Shown in pieces: positions 15,335-24,913 of a stretch of 64,000 nucleotides of DNA. A program made the position numbers and the translations under genes. The notes under the pieces were generated by a model. The model saw only the letters and a list, made by a program, of their open reading frames with translations, was not told the origin of the DNA and ran no database searches. The stretch spans positions 1 through 64,000 of the forward strand of contig JAGRFY010000028.1 of NCBI GenBank assembly GCA_020445765.1, in the 5' to 3' direction. Source of the stretch: Rhodocyclaceae bacterium (GTDB lineage Bacteria > Pseudomonadota > Gammaproteobacteria > Burkholderiales > Rhodocyclaceae). Each line of letters opens with the position of its first letter. The first letter of the stretch is position 1.

Positions 15335-15634
15335 TCAGCGCAAGTTCAGGCGCAGTCGGGCGAGCGCATCGTCGGTGCCGATCAGCACGCCGAGGCCGTC
15401 CGCCGAGGGCTGGGCGCAGGGGCGTGCGTCGAAGTCCCTGGCGAGGGCCGCGAGTTCGGGCGGGAAGTAGAGCTTGAGCTCACAGTGCAGCCGGCCGTCG
15501 GATTCATGACGCATCAATACCGCGGAGTCGCCGCCGTGCTCGGCAAAGCGTGCCCGCACCAAGTCAACCGCCGTGCCGGCGAGCATCGCGTCGCCGAGGT
15601 TGGCGACATGCCAGCGGTCTTCTCGAACGTCCAT
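15335..15634 (-). CDS. Small hypothetical protein
   Basis: The product has 99 residues with even codon use. It begins MDVREDRWHVANLGDAML and has a central RLHCELKLYFPPELAALA segment, followed by a short C-terminal part with a Cys-Ala-Gln-Pro stretch. There is no signal peptide or membrane helix. I do not recognise a domain. It stands alone between the GGDEF gene and the MerT-like gene. It could be a conserved beta-proteobacterial orphan; the coding call rests on the clean frame and protein-like composition. Confidence 0.5.
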   Translation of the reverse strand: MDVREDRWHVANLGDAMLAGTAVDLVRARFAEHGGDSAVLMRHESDGRLHCELKLYFPPELAALARDFDARPCAQPSADGLGVLIGTDDALARLRLNLR

Positions 15635-15957
15635 CGTATATGGCGGCCCGTCGGTGGCAGGGCCTCGGCCCCGTTCGATCCAGCTTAGCAGGCTTTCCGC
15701 GACCGCCTGCGTGCGCCGTCACGGTCCGGCGCCATCCCGACGACCGGTCGTGCTCGCAGTGCCGCGCCGTTCACGCCGAGCGAGCGCGACGCCCCGGCTG
15801 CCGGCGGATTCTTCAGGGTTTCTCCAGCACAACAACAGACGCGCTTCAAGCTTGGTATCGGGGCCGGGCCCACACTTCAGCCATGTCGAACGGAGGCTGC
15901 AGTGGTGGCACCGGCGGCGATGAAAACCGACAGGCAAGCCCAAAGGAGATGATGGAC
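15635..15957. other. Intergenic region, no gene seen
   Basis: These 323 bases separate the small hypothetical gene from the MerT-like gene. Open frames here look like composition artefacts. The AAAGGAG of the next gene lies at its right end. I see no clear promoter or MerR-type operator. Confidence 0.5.
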
Positions 15958-16302
15958 ATGAACCCACAATCGAACGCACTCGATTCTTCCCGCGTCGGTG
16001 TCGCGGCAGCGCTGGCCGGCATGGCTGCCGCGATGGTCACCGGCGCAGCCTGCATTGGCCCGATGATCGGCATCGCCCTTGGCCTCGGCGGCCTCGGCTG
16101 GCTGACACGCTATGCGCATCTGCAGCTGCCGGCGTCCGTGCTGACAGTCACGCTGCTGGCGCTCGCCTTCCAGCAGCTCTATCGGCGTCGGGCATGCAGC
16201 GGCACGGCAACGCGGCGCGCACGCAGGGTGCTGTGGGTCGCGGTGGCCTTCGCCGCCGCGATCAACGTCGTCGAATATCTGATCCTGCCGACGCTGGGCT
16301 GA
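15958..16302 (+). CDS. MerT-like small membrane protein with a lone cysteine
   Basis: The product has 114 residues and three predicted membrane helices (about 13-31, 36-72 including the loop, and 88-110). The segment GAACIGPMIGIALGLGGLGW resembles the first helix of mercuric transporter MerT, where a Cys-Cys pair precedes GP; here only Cys32 remains. A MerP-like gene follows after 16 bases, the usual mer order, and it also lacks one cysteine of its motif. ATG triplets occur at 15949, 15952 and 15958; the last has the best spacing from AAAGGAG. The transported ion, if any, is unknown. Homology to MerT is inferred from the motif and the neighbour. Confidence 0.6.
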   Translation: MNPQSNALDSSRVGVAAALAGMAAAMVTGAACIGPMIGIALGLGGLGWLTRYAHLQLPASVLTVTLLALAFQQLYRRRACSGTATRRARRVLWVAVAFAAAINVVEYLILPTLG

Positions 16303-16318
16303 GCCAAGGGAGACCACC

Positions 16319-16639
16319 ATGAAAAGCACGAGAAACCTCATCGCCGCGAGCGTCGTCTTGCTCGTCCAGTGGATCGCCGCGCCGGGCACGGCGCTGGCCG
16401 ATCCGGCCGCGCCGTCGTCGATGGCGCGCAGGGTCCTGCACGTGGATGGGATGGTCGGCGACAGCTGCCCGGTGCTGATCACCTCGGCACTGAAGCAGGT
16501 CGATGGCGTGGCCCATGTCGAGGCCAGCTACGCAACCCACTCGGCCACCGTCGAGTACGACCCGCGGCGGGTCAGTCTCGAGCAGATCCGCCGCACGATC
16601 CGCCGCCAGGCAGGATTCGACACCACCGTCGCCGAGTGA
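16319..16639 (+). CDS. MerP-like periplasmic HMA-domain protein with an altered metal motif
   Basis: The product has 106 residues with a Sec signal ending ALA (about residues 1-27) and one heavy-metal-associated domain. The order is LHVDGM, then CPVLITSALKQVDGVAHVEA, VEYDPRRVSLEQIRR and GF. The canonical GMxCxxC reads GMVGDSC, so the first cysteine is glycine and only Cys at about residue 49 remains. A single thiol cannot chelate Hg(II) or Cu(I) as the usual pair does. It follows the MerT-like gene with GGGAG upstream, and the two are likely cotranscribed. Confidence 0.78.
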   Translation: MKSTRNLIAASVVLLVQWIAAPGTALADPAAPSSMARRVLHVDGMVGDSCPVLITSALKQVDGVAHVEASYATHSATVEYDPRRVSLEQIRRTIRRQAGFDTTVAE

Positions 16640-16747
16640 AACCGGAGGCCGGCCCCGGGCGGCCGGCGCCGGTACGAATCGACGGTCCGCCCATGTTGTT
16701 ATCGTATGGTCTTCGAACTCGACCGCGGCGACACTGTCCGAAGCGCG

Positions 16748-19240
16748 ATGCAGACCTTCAAACTTGCTTATCGGATGCTGCGCCGGGACCTGCGGGCCGG
16801 CGAGCTCAACCTGCTGGTGCTTGCGCTGGCGATCGCGGTGGCCAGCCTGACCAGCGTCGGCTTCCTGACCGATCGGGTCGCCCAGGCGCTCGACCGCGAG
16901 GCGAACCAGTTGCTCGGCGGCGACCTGCTCTTGAAAGCCGACCACCCGTGGCCGCCGGAGATCCTGCGCGAGGCCCGCGCGCGCAGCCTGGGCGTCGTCA
17001 CGACGACGCAATTCACCAGCATGGCAAGCACCGCCGAGACCGCCCAGCTGGCCGGGGTCAAGGCGGTCGAGCCCGGCTACCCGTTGCGCGGCAGCCTGCG
17101 CATCGCCGCCGGCCCCAACCGCGCGGACGCCCCGGCGCCGGGCATACCGCCGCGTGGCGAGGCGTGGCTCGACGAGCGATTGTTCGCGGCACTGGCGATC
17201 GCGCCGGGCGACAAGGTCGGCCTCGGCAACATCGAACTGAGCGCCAGCGCCATGGTGAGCTTCGAATCCGATCGGGGTGCCAACTTCTTCAGCCTGTTGC
17301 CGCGCATCATGATCAATGCCGGCGACCTGCCGGCGACCGGGCTGATCCAGGTCGGCAGCCGTGTCAGCCATCAATTGCAGCTGGCCGGCGAGGCCGGCGC
17401 GGTCGAGCGCTTTCGTGCATGGGTAGAGCCGCGGCTAGGCCGCGGCGAACGGCTCGAGTCGGTCGACAACGCACGCCCGGAAGTGCGCAACGCACTCGAC
17501 CAGGCCCAACGATTCCTGCGATTGGCGGCGCTGCTCGCGGTAATCCTGGCGGCCGTCGCGGTCGGTCTGTCGGCGCGTCGATTCATGCAGCGACACGTCG
17601 ATGGCTGCGCCGTGATGCGCTGCCTCGGGGCGCCGGCCCGGCGCGTGATGCACCTGATCCTGCTGGAGTTCCTGATGTTGGCGCTGGTGGTCTCACTGAT
17701 CGGCGCAGCGCTCGGCTGGGCGGTGCAGTGGGGCCTTGGCCGCATGCTCGCGGATCTGCTCGGTGCCTTGCTGCCGGCGCCGTCGGCATTGCCCCTGGTG
17801 CACGGCTTGCTGATCGGACTGGCGTTGCTGGTGGGTTTCGCGCTGCCGCAGTTGATCCAGCTCGGCAGCGTGCCGATGCTGCGCGTGCTGCGTCGCGAAT
17901 GGGGGCGGGTCGAGCCGGCCTCCGGCGCAGCCTGGCTGATCGGCGCGGTAGTGCTCATGGCCTTGCTGGTATGGATCGCCGGCGAACCCAGGCTCGGCCT
18001 GCTGGTGGCCGGTGGCTTCGCCGCCGCGCTGGGCCTGTTCGCAATCGCCGCGTGGGCGGTGCTGCTGGCCTTGGCCCGCCTGCGCGGCGGGCCGATGCGG
18101 GGCGGTTGGCGCTACGGCGTCGCCGCGTTGACCCGCCGCATGGGCGGCAGCGTGGTGCAGGCGGTGGCGCTCGGTTCGGGGCTGACCGCCCTGCTGCTGC
18201 TGACCGTGATCCGGGCCGACCTGCTCGACAGCTGGCACAGGACCACGCCCGAGAACGCACCGAACCGCTTCGTGATCAATCTGCAGCCGGACCAGACCGA
18301 GCGCTTCGAAGCCTTCTTCGTCGAGCACGGCCTCGAACGGCCCGGTCTGATGCCGATGATCCGCGGCCGCCTGACGGCCATCAACGGCGAGCCGGTACGG
18401 CCAGAGGACTACCCGGAGGGCCGCCCGCGGCGGCTGATCGAGCGCGAGTTCAACCTCTCGTTCATGGCCGACCTGCCCGCCGGCAACCGTATCGTGGACG
18501 GACGCTGGCACGGTCGCGGCAAAACTCGGTCGTGGTCGGTCGAGAAGGGCATTGCCGACCTTTTCGGCCTCGAGCTCGGCGACCGCCTCGAATACGAGGT
18601 TGCCGGCGAGCGGGTGGAGGCTGTGATCGGCAGCATCCGAGCGCTCGACTGGGATTCGATGCGGGTCAATTTCTTCGTCATCGCCTCGCCCGGCGTGCTC
18701 GACGACCGTCCGGCGAGCATGATCACGGCCTTTCATCTGCCCGCCGCGGAGCATACCTTCACGACGCAACTGGTGGCAGCGTTTCCGAACATTTCGATCA
18801 TCGATGTGACCGCGGTGATCGCCCAGATCCAGTCGATGATGGATCGCCTGATCGCGATCGTGCAGTTCGTCTTCGGCTTCGCGCTGCTGGCGGGGCTGGT
18901 GGTGCTGTGGGCGGCGCTGCAGTCCACCCATGACGAGCGTGAGTACGAGCTGGCGATGCTGCGCACGCTCGGCGCGCGACACCGCCAGCTGCGCCATTCG
19001 CTGCTCGCTGAATTTTCGGTGCTCGGTGTGGTTGCCGGCGTGCTCGCTGGCCTCGGCGCCAGTGCCATCGGCTGGGCACTCGGCAATCACGCCTTCCGTC
19101 TCGACGACTACATGCCCGGGGCGTCGGCCACCTTGCTGGGGGCGCTTGCCGGCGGCGTCGGCGTGATGCTGGCGGGCTGGATCGGCACCCGGACCTTGCT
19201 GACCCGGGCGCCGCTGGCGAGCCTGCGCGCCCTGGGCTGA
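16748..19240 (+). CDS. FtsX-like ABC permease, YbbP type
   Basis: The product has 830 residues. An N-terminal membrane helix (about 20-42) leads into a large extracytoplasmic domain. Two FtsX-type membrane units follow, including a run of about six helices between residues ~250 and 480, with the final helices after about 700. This is the YbbP family layout (about 800 residues), which normally pairs with the ATPase YbbA. No ATPase gene is adjacent: rmuC follows directly. Either the partner lies elsewhere or the protein works with another ATPase. The start MQTFKLAYRMLRRDL fits family beginnings; an in-frame ATG at 16706 is an alternative. Confidence 0.82.
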   Translation: MQTFKLAYRMLRRDLRAGELNLLVLALAIAVASLTSVGFLTDRVAQALDREANQLLGGDLLLKADHPWPPEILREARARSLGVVTTTQFTSMASTAETAQLAGVKAVEPGYPLRGSLRIAAGPNRADAPAPGIPPRGEAWLDERLFAALAIAPGDKVGLGNIELSASAMVSFESDRGANFFSLLPRIMINAGDLPATGLIQVGSRVSHQLQLAGEAGAVERFRAWVEPRLGRGERLESVDNARPEVRNALDQAQRFLRLAALLAVILAAVAVGLSARRFMQRHVDGCAVMRCLGAPARRVMHLILLEFLMLALVVSLIGAALGWAVQWGLGRMLADLLGALLPAPSALPLVHGLLIGLALLVGFALPQLIQLGSVPMLRVLRREWGRVEPASGAAWLIGAVVLMALLVWIAGEPRLGLLVAGGFAAALGLFAIAAWAVLLALARLRGGPMRGGWRYGVAALTRRMGGSVVQAVALGSGLTALLLLTVIRADLLDSWHRTTPENAPNRFVINLQPDQTERFEAFFVEHGLERPGLMPMIRGRLTAINGEPVRPEDYPEGRPRRLIEREFNLSFMADLPAGNRIVDGRWHGRGKTRSWSVEKGIADLFGLELGDRLEYEVAGERVEAVIGSIRALDWDSMRVNFFVIASPGVLDDRPASMITAFHLPAAEHTFTTQLVAAFPNISIIDVTAVIAQIQSMMDRLIAIVQFVFGFALLAGLVVLWAALQSTHDEREYELAMLRTLGARHRQLRHSLLAEFSVLGVVAGVLAGLGASAIGWALGNHAFRLDDYMPGASATLLGALAGGVGVMLAGWIGTRTLLTRAPLASLRALG

Positions 19241-19292
19241 GGGTAGGGGCTGGTCCGTGCCGGGCGGCTTGCCGGTTATACTCGCCGACGTC

Positions 19293-20711
19293 ATGAACCC
19301 CGCGGCCCTTGCCATCGACATTCCGAATTTCCAGTTGTGGCTGCTTGGCGCCGTATCGGTGCTGGTGGGGGCCACGTTGTGGCAGGCGGTCCGTCTCGAC
19401 CGGCTGCAACGCCGCCAGGAGACCTTGCCCGACGAGATTGCCGAGGTCCTCGCGCTCGAACTCGGCGAGCGGCACCGGGAGATGCTGGCAGACCTGCACC
19501 AGGGGCTGGCGCGCCAGAGCGATCGTCTCGACATGCGGGCGCAGGAGCACGCGGATCGGCTCGGCCGGCGGATGCAGGCCGAGCTCGGCGCCACTCGCGA
19601 GGCGATGCAGTCCCTGCAACTGGCCTTGCACAAAGCCATGGACGGCCAGCGCGAGGACCTGTCGACTCGACTCGCGGCCGTCACGACGACCCTCACCGAT
19701 GGTCTCGCGAAGATGCGCAGCGAGGTGCTGGAGAGCACCCTGCAGACCCTGTCCGAGCACGGCCGCAAGGATCGCGAACTGCTGGCCGCGAGCATCGAGG
19801 CCTTGAGCCGCGGCATCAATGAACGCATGGAGGCGATCAGCGGCCGTGTGGACGAGCGGCTCGACGAGGGCTTCCGCAAGACCAACGAGACCTTTGCCAA
19901 CGTCATGGCGCGGCTTGCGACGATCGACGAAGCGCAGAAGAAGATTGACGGACTGACCACCAACGTGGTCGGGCTGCAGGAACTGCTCGGCGACCGCCAG
20001 GCACGTGGCGCCTTCGGCGAGGTGCAGCTCGAGGCCTTGGTGAGGAACGCCCTGCCGCCCGATGCCTACGAGTTCCAGGCGACGTTGCCCAATGGCACCC
20101 GCGTCGACTGCCTGCTGTGTCTGCCCGAGCCGACCGGTCGGGTCGCCGTGGATTCCAAGTTTCCGCTCGAGAATTTCCGGCGCATGGTGGATCCGGCGAC
20201 CGGCGACTTCGAGCGGCGCGCCGCCCGCAGCGCCTTCCGCGCCGATCTGCGCCGCCACGCCGACGCCATTGCCGAAAAGTACATCGTGCCGGACGTGACC
20301 TCCGACGGCGCGGTGATGTTCGTGCCGGCCGAGGCGGTGTTCGCCGAGATCCACGCGGCGCACCCCGAATTCGTCGCCCATGCCCAGGCGCGCCGGGTCT
20401 GGGTTGTGTCGCCGACCACGCTGATGGCGGTGCTGAACACGGCCCGCGCGGTGCTGAAGGATGTCGAGACGCGCAAGCAGATCCACGTCATACGCGATGC
20501 CCTGGGCAAGCTCTCGAAGGACTTCACGCGATTCGACGAGCGCATGCAGAAACTCGCCGCACACATCGAGCAGGCGAATCGCGACGTTCGCGAAGTGCAG
20601 GTGTCGAGCCGCAAGATCAGCGCGCGCTTTCAGCGCATCGAATCGGCCCAGCTCGACGAGCCCGAGGATGCCGCCGAGCCGCAGCCGCGCCTGGTCGACG
20701 GTGGCGGCTGA
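19293..20711 (+). CDS. rmuC: DNA recombination protein RmuC
   Basis: The product has 472 residues. One N-terminal membrane helix (about 12-30) is followed by a long coiled coil (about 40-200) and the RmuC nuclease-like core (about 210-400). Core marks are VDSKFPLENFRRM, EKYIVPDVTSDGAVMFVPAEAVFAEI and WVVSPTTLMAVLNTARAVLKD. RmuC limits recombination at inverted repeats in E. coli, and its biochemical activity is unproven. A possible -10 TATACT lies about 20 bases before the ATG, suggesting its own promoter after ybbP. Confidence 0.9.
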   Translation: MNPAALAIDIPNFQLWLLGAVSVLVGATLWQAVRLDRLQRRQETLPDEIAEVLALELGERHREMLADLHQGLARQSDRLDMRAQEHADRLGRRMQAELGATREAMQSLQLALHKAMDGQREDLSTRLAAVTTTLTDGLAKMRSEVLESTLQTLSEHGRKDRELLAASIEALSRGINERMEAISGRVDERLDEGFRKTNETFANVMARLATIDEAQKKIDGLTTNVVGLQELLGDRQARGAFGEVQLEALVRNALPPDAYEFQATLPNGTRVDCLLCLPEPTGRVAVDSKFPLENFRRMVDPATGDFERRAARSAFRADLRRHADAIAEKYIVPDVTSDGAVMFVPAEAVFAEIHAAHPEFVAHAQARRVWVVSPTTLMAVLNTARAVLKDVETRKQIHVIRDALGKLSKDFTRFDERMQKLAAHIEQANRDVREVQVSSRKISARFQRIESAQLDEPEDAAEPQPRLVDGGG

Positions 20712-20726
20712 AGGTCGACGCGCGGC

Positions 20727-21806
20727 TCAGCCGCCGATGTAGGACATCTCGATCTTGCGCGCGGCTGCGGTTTCCGCCGTGCGGATCTCCGAATAGCGGT
20801 CTTCGCGCTGCTGCCAGACCGCAGCGATCGCCGAACGCAGGCGATCGTCGTCGGCGCCGCCACGCAACAGGGTGCGAAGGTCGTGACCCTGCTGCGCGAA
20901 GAGGCAGGTGTAGAGCTTGCCTTCGGTCGACAGCCGCAGTCGCGTGCAGGTCGCGCAGAAGGCCTGGGTGACAGACGAGATGACGCCGATCTCGCCGCTG
21001 CCGTCGGCGTAGTGCCAGCGCTGGGCCACTTCCCCGGCGTAGTTGGCATCGGCCGGCTGCAGCGGGAATTCGGCCGAAATGCGATCGACCACCTCGCGTG
21101 ATGGCATCACTTCGTCCATGCGCCAGCCATTGGAACTGCCCACGTCCATGTATTCGATGAAGCGCACGATGTGGCCGCTGCCCCGGAAATGGCGGGCCAG
21201 ATCCATCACGGCGTGATCGTTCACGCCGCGCTTGACCACCATGTTGACCTTGATCTGGTCGAAGCCGGCCCGTTCCGCCGCCGCGATGCCGGCCAGCACG
21301 TCGGCCACCGGGAAATCGACGTCGTTCATGCGGCGAAAGGTTTCCTCGTCGAGGGCGTCGAGGCTGACGGTGATCCGGTCCAGGCCGGCGTCGCGCAGGC
21401 GGGTCGCCAGTCGGGGCAACAAGACGCCGTTGGTGGTCAGTGTCAGCTCGATGCCGCCGACCTTGGCCAGCGCGGCGATCAGGTGCTCTACACCGCGACG
21501 CAGCAGCGGCTCGCCGCCGGTGATTCGAATCTTGCGGACCCCTTGCTCGGCAAAGATCCGTGCCAGCCGGGTGATCTCCTCGAAGCTGAGCAGTTCCTTG
21601 CGCCCGAGGAAGGGATAGTCCTTGCCGAACACGCCCTTTGGCATGCAGTAGATGCAGCGGAAGTTGCAGCGGTCGGTGATCGAGATGCGCAGATCGCGCA
21701 GCGCGCGGCCGCGGCGATCGCTGAGCTCGCGGCCGGGTTCGAACCGGCCGGTGCCCGGCAGCCGGCTGCGTTCGTCGATGATCGGGATGGTCGGGCGGCG
21801 GGTCAT
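20727..21806 (-). CDS. moaA: GTP 3',8-cyclase MoaA (molybdenum cofactor)
   Basis: The product has 359 residues. It is a radical-SAM enzyme that converts GTP to the 3',8-cyclised precursor of molybdopterin, with MoaC. The first cluster motif CNFRCIYC (about residues 47-54), the RITGGEP segment, the second cluster cysteines [11 protein letters not shown] with a later TC, and the essential C-terminal GG are all present. A short N-terminal extension of about 35 residues precedes the core. It stands alone here; other moa genes are not in the window. Family identity is certain. Confidence 0.95.
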   Translation of the reverse strand: MTRRPTIPIIDERSRLPGTGRFEPGRELSDRRGRALRDLRISITDRCNFRCIYCMPKGVFGKDYPFLGRKELLSFEEITRLARIFAEQGVRKIRITGGEPLLRRGVEHLIAALAKVGGIELTLTTNGVLLPRLATRLRDAGLDRITVSLDALDEETFRRMNDVDFPVADVLAGIAAAERAGFDQIKVNMVVKRGVNDHAVMDLARHFRGSGHIVRFIEYMDVGSSNGWRMDEVMPSREVVDRISAEFPLQPADANYAGEVAQRWHYADGSGEIGVISSVTQAFCATCTRLRLSTEGKLYTCLFAQQGHDLRTLLRGGADDDRLRSAIAAVWQQREDRYSEIRTAETAAARKIEMSYIGG

Positions 21807-21975
21807 GGAGGTGGAAGCAAGATTGCAGACACCACCCGATTATCGGCCGGCCGGCGTCCGCCAACAAGCTTGGGACCCGCTGGCGTCACGGTGGTTCGGC
21901 CAAGCCGCGTGGTAAGCCGGAAGCGGCGATGCGCGCGGCCTGCGGCGTGAGTCGCGCGTGGTCGCGAGCGGCCGG

Positions 21976-22299
21976 CTATCGGGAGGCAGCGGGCGGTGAG
22001 GCGACTTCGCCTGCCGCGGCACGGGCTCTCGCCGGCGCTGCGCCTCTGCCACCGGCATCGCTGCCGGGCGCCTCACCGGGGCGCTTGAGTACCTGTGCGC
22101 GAATGCCGGTCGTGCCGCGATCGGCGTCGAGTGCAAGGACGCCGGTCATCGTGCTGAGGCCCGACACGCGGGGCGGCACGTCGTGCTGCGCGTCGTCGCC
22201 CGCGTCCCAGACAAGCAGCATGGCCAGCGAAAGCAGGACCATGCCCGCCGCAGCGCCGAACGCCATTCCGAAACCAGTCTCCTCTTCGCGATCCGTCAT
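21976..22299 (-). CDS. Small single-pass membrane protein, unknown
   Basis: The product has 107 residues. A charged start (MTDREEE) is followed by one hydrophobic helix (about 10-31, GMAFGAAAGMVLLSLAMLLVWD) and a Pro/Ala-rich, low-complexity C-terminal part. TTGGAG is placed five bases before the ATG. I recognise no domain. It lies between moaA and the VanY-type peptidase, both also on the minus strand, but gaps of ~170-200 bases argue against an operon. It could be a minor envelope protein; the coding call is moderate. Confidence 0.5.
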   Translation of the reverse strand: MTDREEETGFGMAFGAAAGMVLLSLAMLLVWDAGDDAQHDVPPRVSGLSTMTGVLALDADRGTTGIRAQVLKRPGEAPGSDAGGRGAAPARARAAAGEVASPPAASR

Positions 22300-22500
22300 G
22301 TCGACTCCAAGCCAGACTCTAAGCCCCGCTGGACTTCACAACGCCTGCGGAAACCCGTTCATCATAGTCGAGTCGACCGGAATGTTGCAGTGCGTAATTG
22401 CGAGCGATTGCAAGCGGGTGCGCGTGCGGATCGCCGGCAGGATTGCGACGGCGACGCATTTCACCGCCCGGCGCGGCGTCCGGGCGCGCTTAGGGAGAAT

Positions 22501-23334
22501 TCAGCCCACGCGAATGTGCCAGGGCTCGAAGCGCACGCCGAGGCGATTGTCGAGCGGATAGCGGATGGCGACGTAGCCGAGATCGATCAGGCGCTTGAAG
22601 ATCTCGGTTTCGGCAAAATCCGCGGTGAAGTTGCGTGCGCCCCAGCCGGCAATACCGACATCGAAATCACCGATGCCGTGGAAGGAGTAGCCCGGCGGCG
22701 CCAGCGAGCGCGATGCCAGCGACAGGTTGCCGTCGAAACTGGTGGCCTTGGCGACGAACAATCGCAATTGCTTGACGATGCCACGCACACCTGAGGTGAG
22801 GACGACGTCGCTGCCGAGCGCAGCGCGGATCTCGTCGTACATCGAGGTGGGCCGGCCGCGATAAAGGTAATGGCCGGAGCCCCGGATCTTGACGATCTCG
22901 TTGCGGCCGATGCTCTGGGTCAGGCTGTCCAGCGGCTTGGTTCCGAGGAAGCCGTAGTGACTCGCGTCTTCATAGAATAGCCGTTCGATCAGATCGGTCT
23001 CGGCGCGGGAGAATTCGCCGATCTGCGTGAAGTTGCGCGCAAAGCCCAGGATGTCGTCGAGGCTGGCGACGGTGAAGTTGGCGTAGCCGATGACGTCTTC
23101 CGCCCGCTCGAGCCTGGCGTCGATCGCGTTGAGCAGGTTCAGCATCTTCCCGTCCGCACGAATATCGCCCGGATAATGGTGGTCCGGTTCGCGCATGCGG
23201 AACAGGTAATCCTTGACCGGGTCTGCCGCCGGGGACGCGGCTTCCGGGCGCTCGGTGGCCGGCTTGGCCAGAGCCTGCAACGGGCTGGCGAAGGGGGCGA
23301 GCAAGGCCAGGCGAACGAAGTCTCTACGCTGCAT
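22501..23334 (-). CDS. VanY-type D-alanyl-D-alanine carboxypeptidase (M15B)
   Basis: The product has 277 residues. The N-terminal signal begins MQRRDF with twin arginines, followed by a hydrophobic stretch ending at ALA (about residue 23), so Tat export is possible. The C-terminal half has the M15 zinc-site patterns SFHGIGDFDVG and EPWHIR. It should trim the terminal D-Ala of peptidoglycan peptides in the periplasm. The long insert before the core is typical of this subgroup. The first in-frame ATG ahead of the signal is 23334, and upstream frame residues are not signal-like. Confidence 0.85.
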   Translation of the reverse strand: MQRRDFVRLALLAPFASPLQALAKPATERPEAASPAADPVKDYLFRMREPDHHYPGDIRADGKMLNLLNAIDARLERAEDVIGYANFTVASLDDILGFARNFTQIGEFSRAETDLIERLFYEDASHYGFLGTKPLDSLTQSIGRNEIVKIRGSGHYLYRGRPTSMYDEIRAALGSDVVLTSGVRGIVKQLRLFVAKATSFDGNLSLASRSLAPPGYSFHGIGDFDVGIAGWGARNFTADFAETEIFKRLIDLGYVAIRYPLDNRLGVRFEPWHIRVG

Positions 23335-23725
23335 AATTGTCTTGCAATCTTCTCGTTGACACGTTGATAGCCCAGCTCGCCTCTCCGAGGCAAGCGGGAT
23401 CGCACGCTCGAGGCATTTTCCCCCGGTGTCGTGGCGTGCGCGCGCAACGCCGTTGACTTCGGGGCAAACAATCGTTTCGTGGCGACGCTTCCGTGCAAGC
23501 CGTCCGATGCTAGCCAAGTGCCTGCAGTAAGGAATCGACCGAATGGGCGAACGGCGGGTAATGGCGGGCCGCCGGCAAGTCGTGCGTCGCCCGAGGGGCC
23601 CGATCGCCCGTCCGGACGAGGACACCGGCGCCGGTCAACGTTTCTTTCGTCAGCGCGATCTACCATTCTGGCGTCGATCGAGTGCACCGCAAGGGCCTGC
23701 CGCAGGTGGGCGGAGGAAGCGAGCC
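23335..23725. other. Intergenic region, no gene seen
   Basis: These 391 bases lie between divergent genes (VanY-type peptidase and a lipoprotein). It must hold both promoters, but I could not place a convincing -35/-10 pair. The open frames are G+C artefacts without protein-like patterns. Confidence 0.5.
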
Positions 23726-24121
23726 GTGAATATGATCCGAACCCTGTGCGTCAGTGTCGCGACTCTGGCAGCGCTTTCTGCCTGCAGCGGCGCGAGTCGA
23801 TCGATGTCGTTCGACGGTCCGCCGGCGATGAGCGCGCCGGAGTTGCTGCAGTTGCTCACCTCAGACGGCCACTTCGACTTCGTCGACGCCGACGGCGCCG
23901 CCGCGACGATGCAATTCTCGCGCGACGGCTCGGTGGTCGCAGCGGGGCCGGGCGGTGAGCGCCGCGGCCGCTGGCGCATCGCCAGCGACCGCTACTGCCT
24001 GGCATGGCAATCCGGCGGCGCCGGTGAACGCTGCTACCGCGCCCGACGGACGGGCGATGGTGTGCATGCGCTGACCGGGCTGGACGGCGCCGCCGCCGGT
24101 ACGTTGACCATTCGTCGATGA
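23726..24121 (+). CDS. Small lipoprotein, unknown
   Basis: The product has 131 residues counted from a GTG start. GGAGG lies nine bases before this GTG, whereas the internal ATG two codons later is too far from it. The signal ends in lipobox LSAC (Cys20), so the mature protein is membrane-anchored. The mature part has VVAAGPGGERRGRWRI and RYCLAWQSGGAGERCYRARR, a small beta-rich fold with a Cys pair seen in several short periplasmic proteins. The function is not known. Confidence 0.7.
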   Translation: MNMIRTLCVSVATLAALSACSGASRSMSFDGPPAMSAPELLQLLTSDGHFDFVDADGAAATMQFSRDGSVVAAGPGGERRGRWRIASDRYCLAWQSGGAGERCYRARRTGDGVHALTGLDGAAAGTLTIRR

Positions 24122-24242
24122 TCGTAACCCCGACGGCTCTCGCCAATTGGCGGCGGCACGCCTGAGTTGACCGCGATCGTGACAACTCCGATTGATGGCG
24201 CCAGGCGCCACAGATCCAGCCGTCACGGTCGTCGTTCGTTCG

Positions 24243-24608
24243 TCATCTTTGCCAGTATTCGGAATAGGTGCCGTTCTCGCGCACCGGCAGTTTGCTGCGG
24301 AGGCCGTGATCGACATAGGTGGACCTGTCGCCGGCATGGACCAGGGCCGTGCCTGGCATCACGTCGCTGCCGGGTGCCGTGCGCAGCGGTGGTGTTCCAG
24401 TCGTCGGCGATGAGCTCCAGCACGACATCCGATTGCGGCATGGCCTGCGCGATAGATTCGGGAAGATCCTGTCCCGGCGTGCTTGAGGCGACGTCGAGAA
24501 GCAGCGAACCCTTGTCGAAAATTCGCGCCAGCTCATCGCGCGGTGCCAGTGCACGTGGGCGAATTCATCGCGTCGATGGGAAATGAAGGCTCGGATCCGG
24601 CGCTTCAT
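24243..24608 (-). pseudogene. Degraded TIR-domain gene remnant
   Basis: In one minus frame the sequence starts RAFISHRRDE, the opening strand of a TIR domain. Downstream, another minus frame (about 24400-24520) reads FDKGSLLLDVASSTPGQDL then SDVVLELIADDW, which matches the middle and fourth-strand regions of TIR proteins. No single frame joins them, so at least one frameshift has occurred. The remaining frame ends at 24243 with an unrecognised tail. The assignment rests on motif likeness only, and no intact TIR gene is present. Confidence 0.45.
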
Positions 24609-24913
24609 CAGGCTCGAATGCGTTTCGGCTCGGAGTCGATCGGGTCTTCAGCATCGATGAGCTCGCGACGTCGACGGTGGTACCGCGGCGGGTGCGTCGG
24701 CCCGGATTCGATCCCGCGGAAATCGAACCGTCATTCGTTTCGGGGGCGCCCGGCCGCCGACGCTCGCGTGGCCCGCAGCGAAGCTGCCGCGTCAATTCGC
24801 GGGGAGATGCCGGAGCCGCCCTGTCCTCGCCGATTCGAGCGAACGTGGCGGGGTCGGGCGCTCGCCACTGCATGCGCACCGCAATCGCCACCGCGCCGCG
24901 CCGAGGCCGATGG
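24609..24913. other. Intergenic region, no gene seen
   Basis: These 305 bases lie between the TIR remnant and the TetR gene. Frames here show no family pattern. It may hold further remains of the decayed gene. Confidence 0.4.

Noticed and set aside
16369-18933. An 854-codon open frame overlapping the permease gene
   Set aside because: It runs out of frame through the YbbP coding region, is Arg/Gly/Pro-rich and shows no domain. It is a G+C shadow.
19275-19285. GGTTATA-containing stretch before rmuC resembling the activator sites
   Set aside because: It is not palindromic, stands alone and is better read as a -10 region (TATACT).
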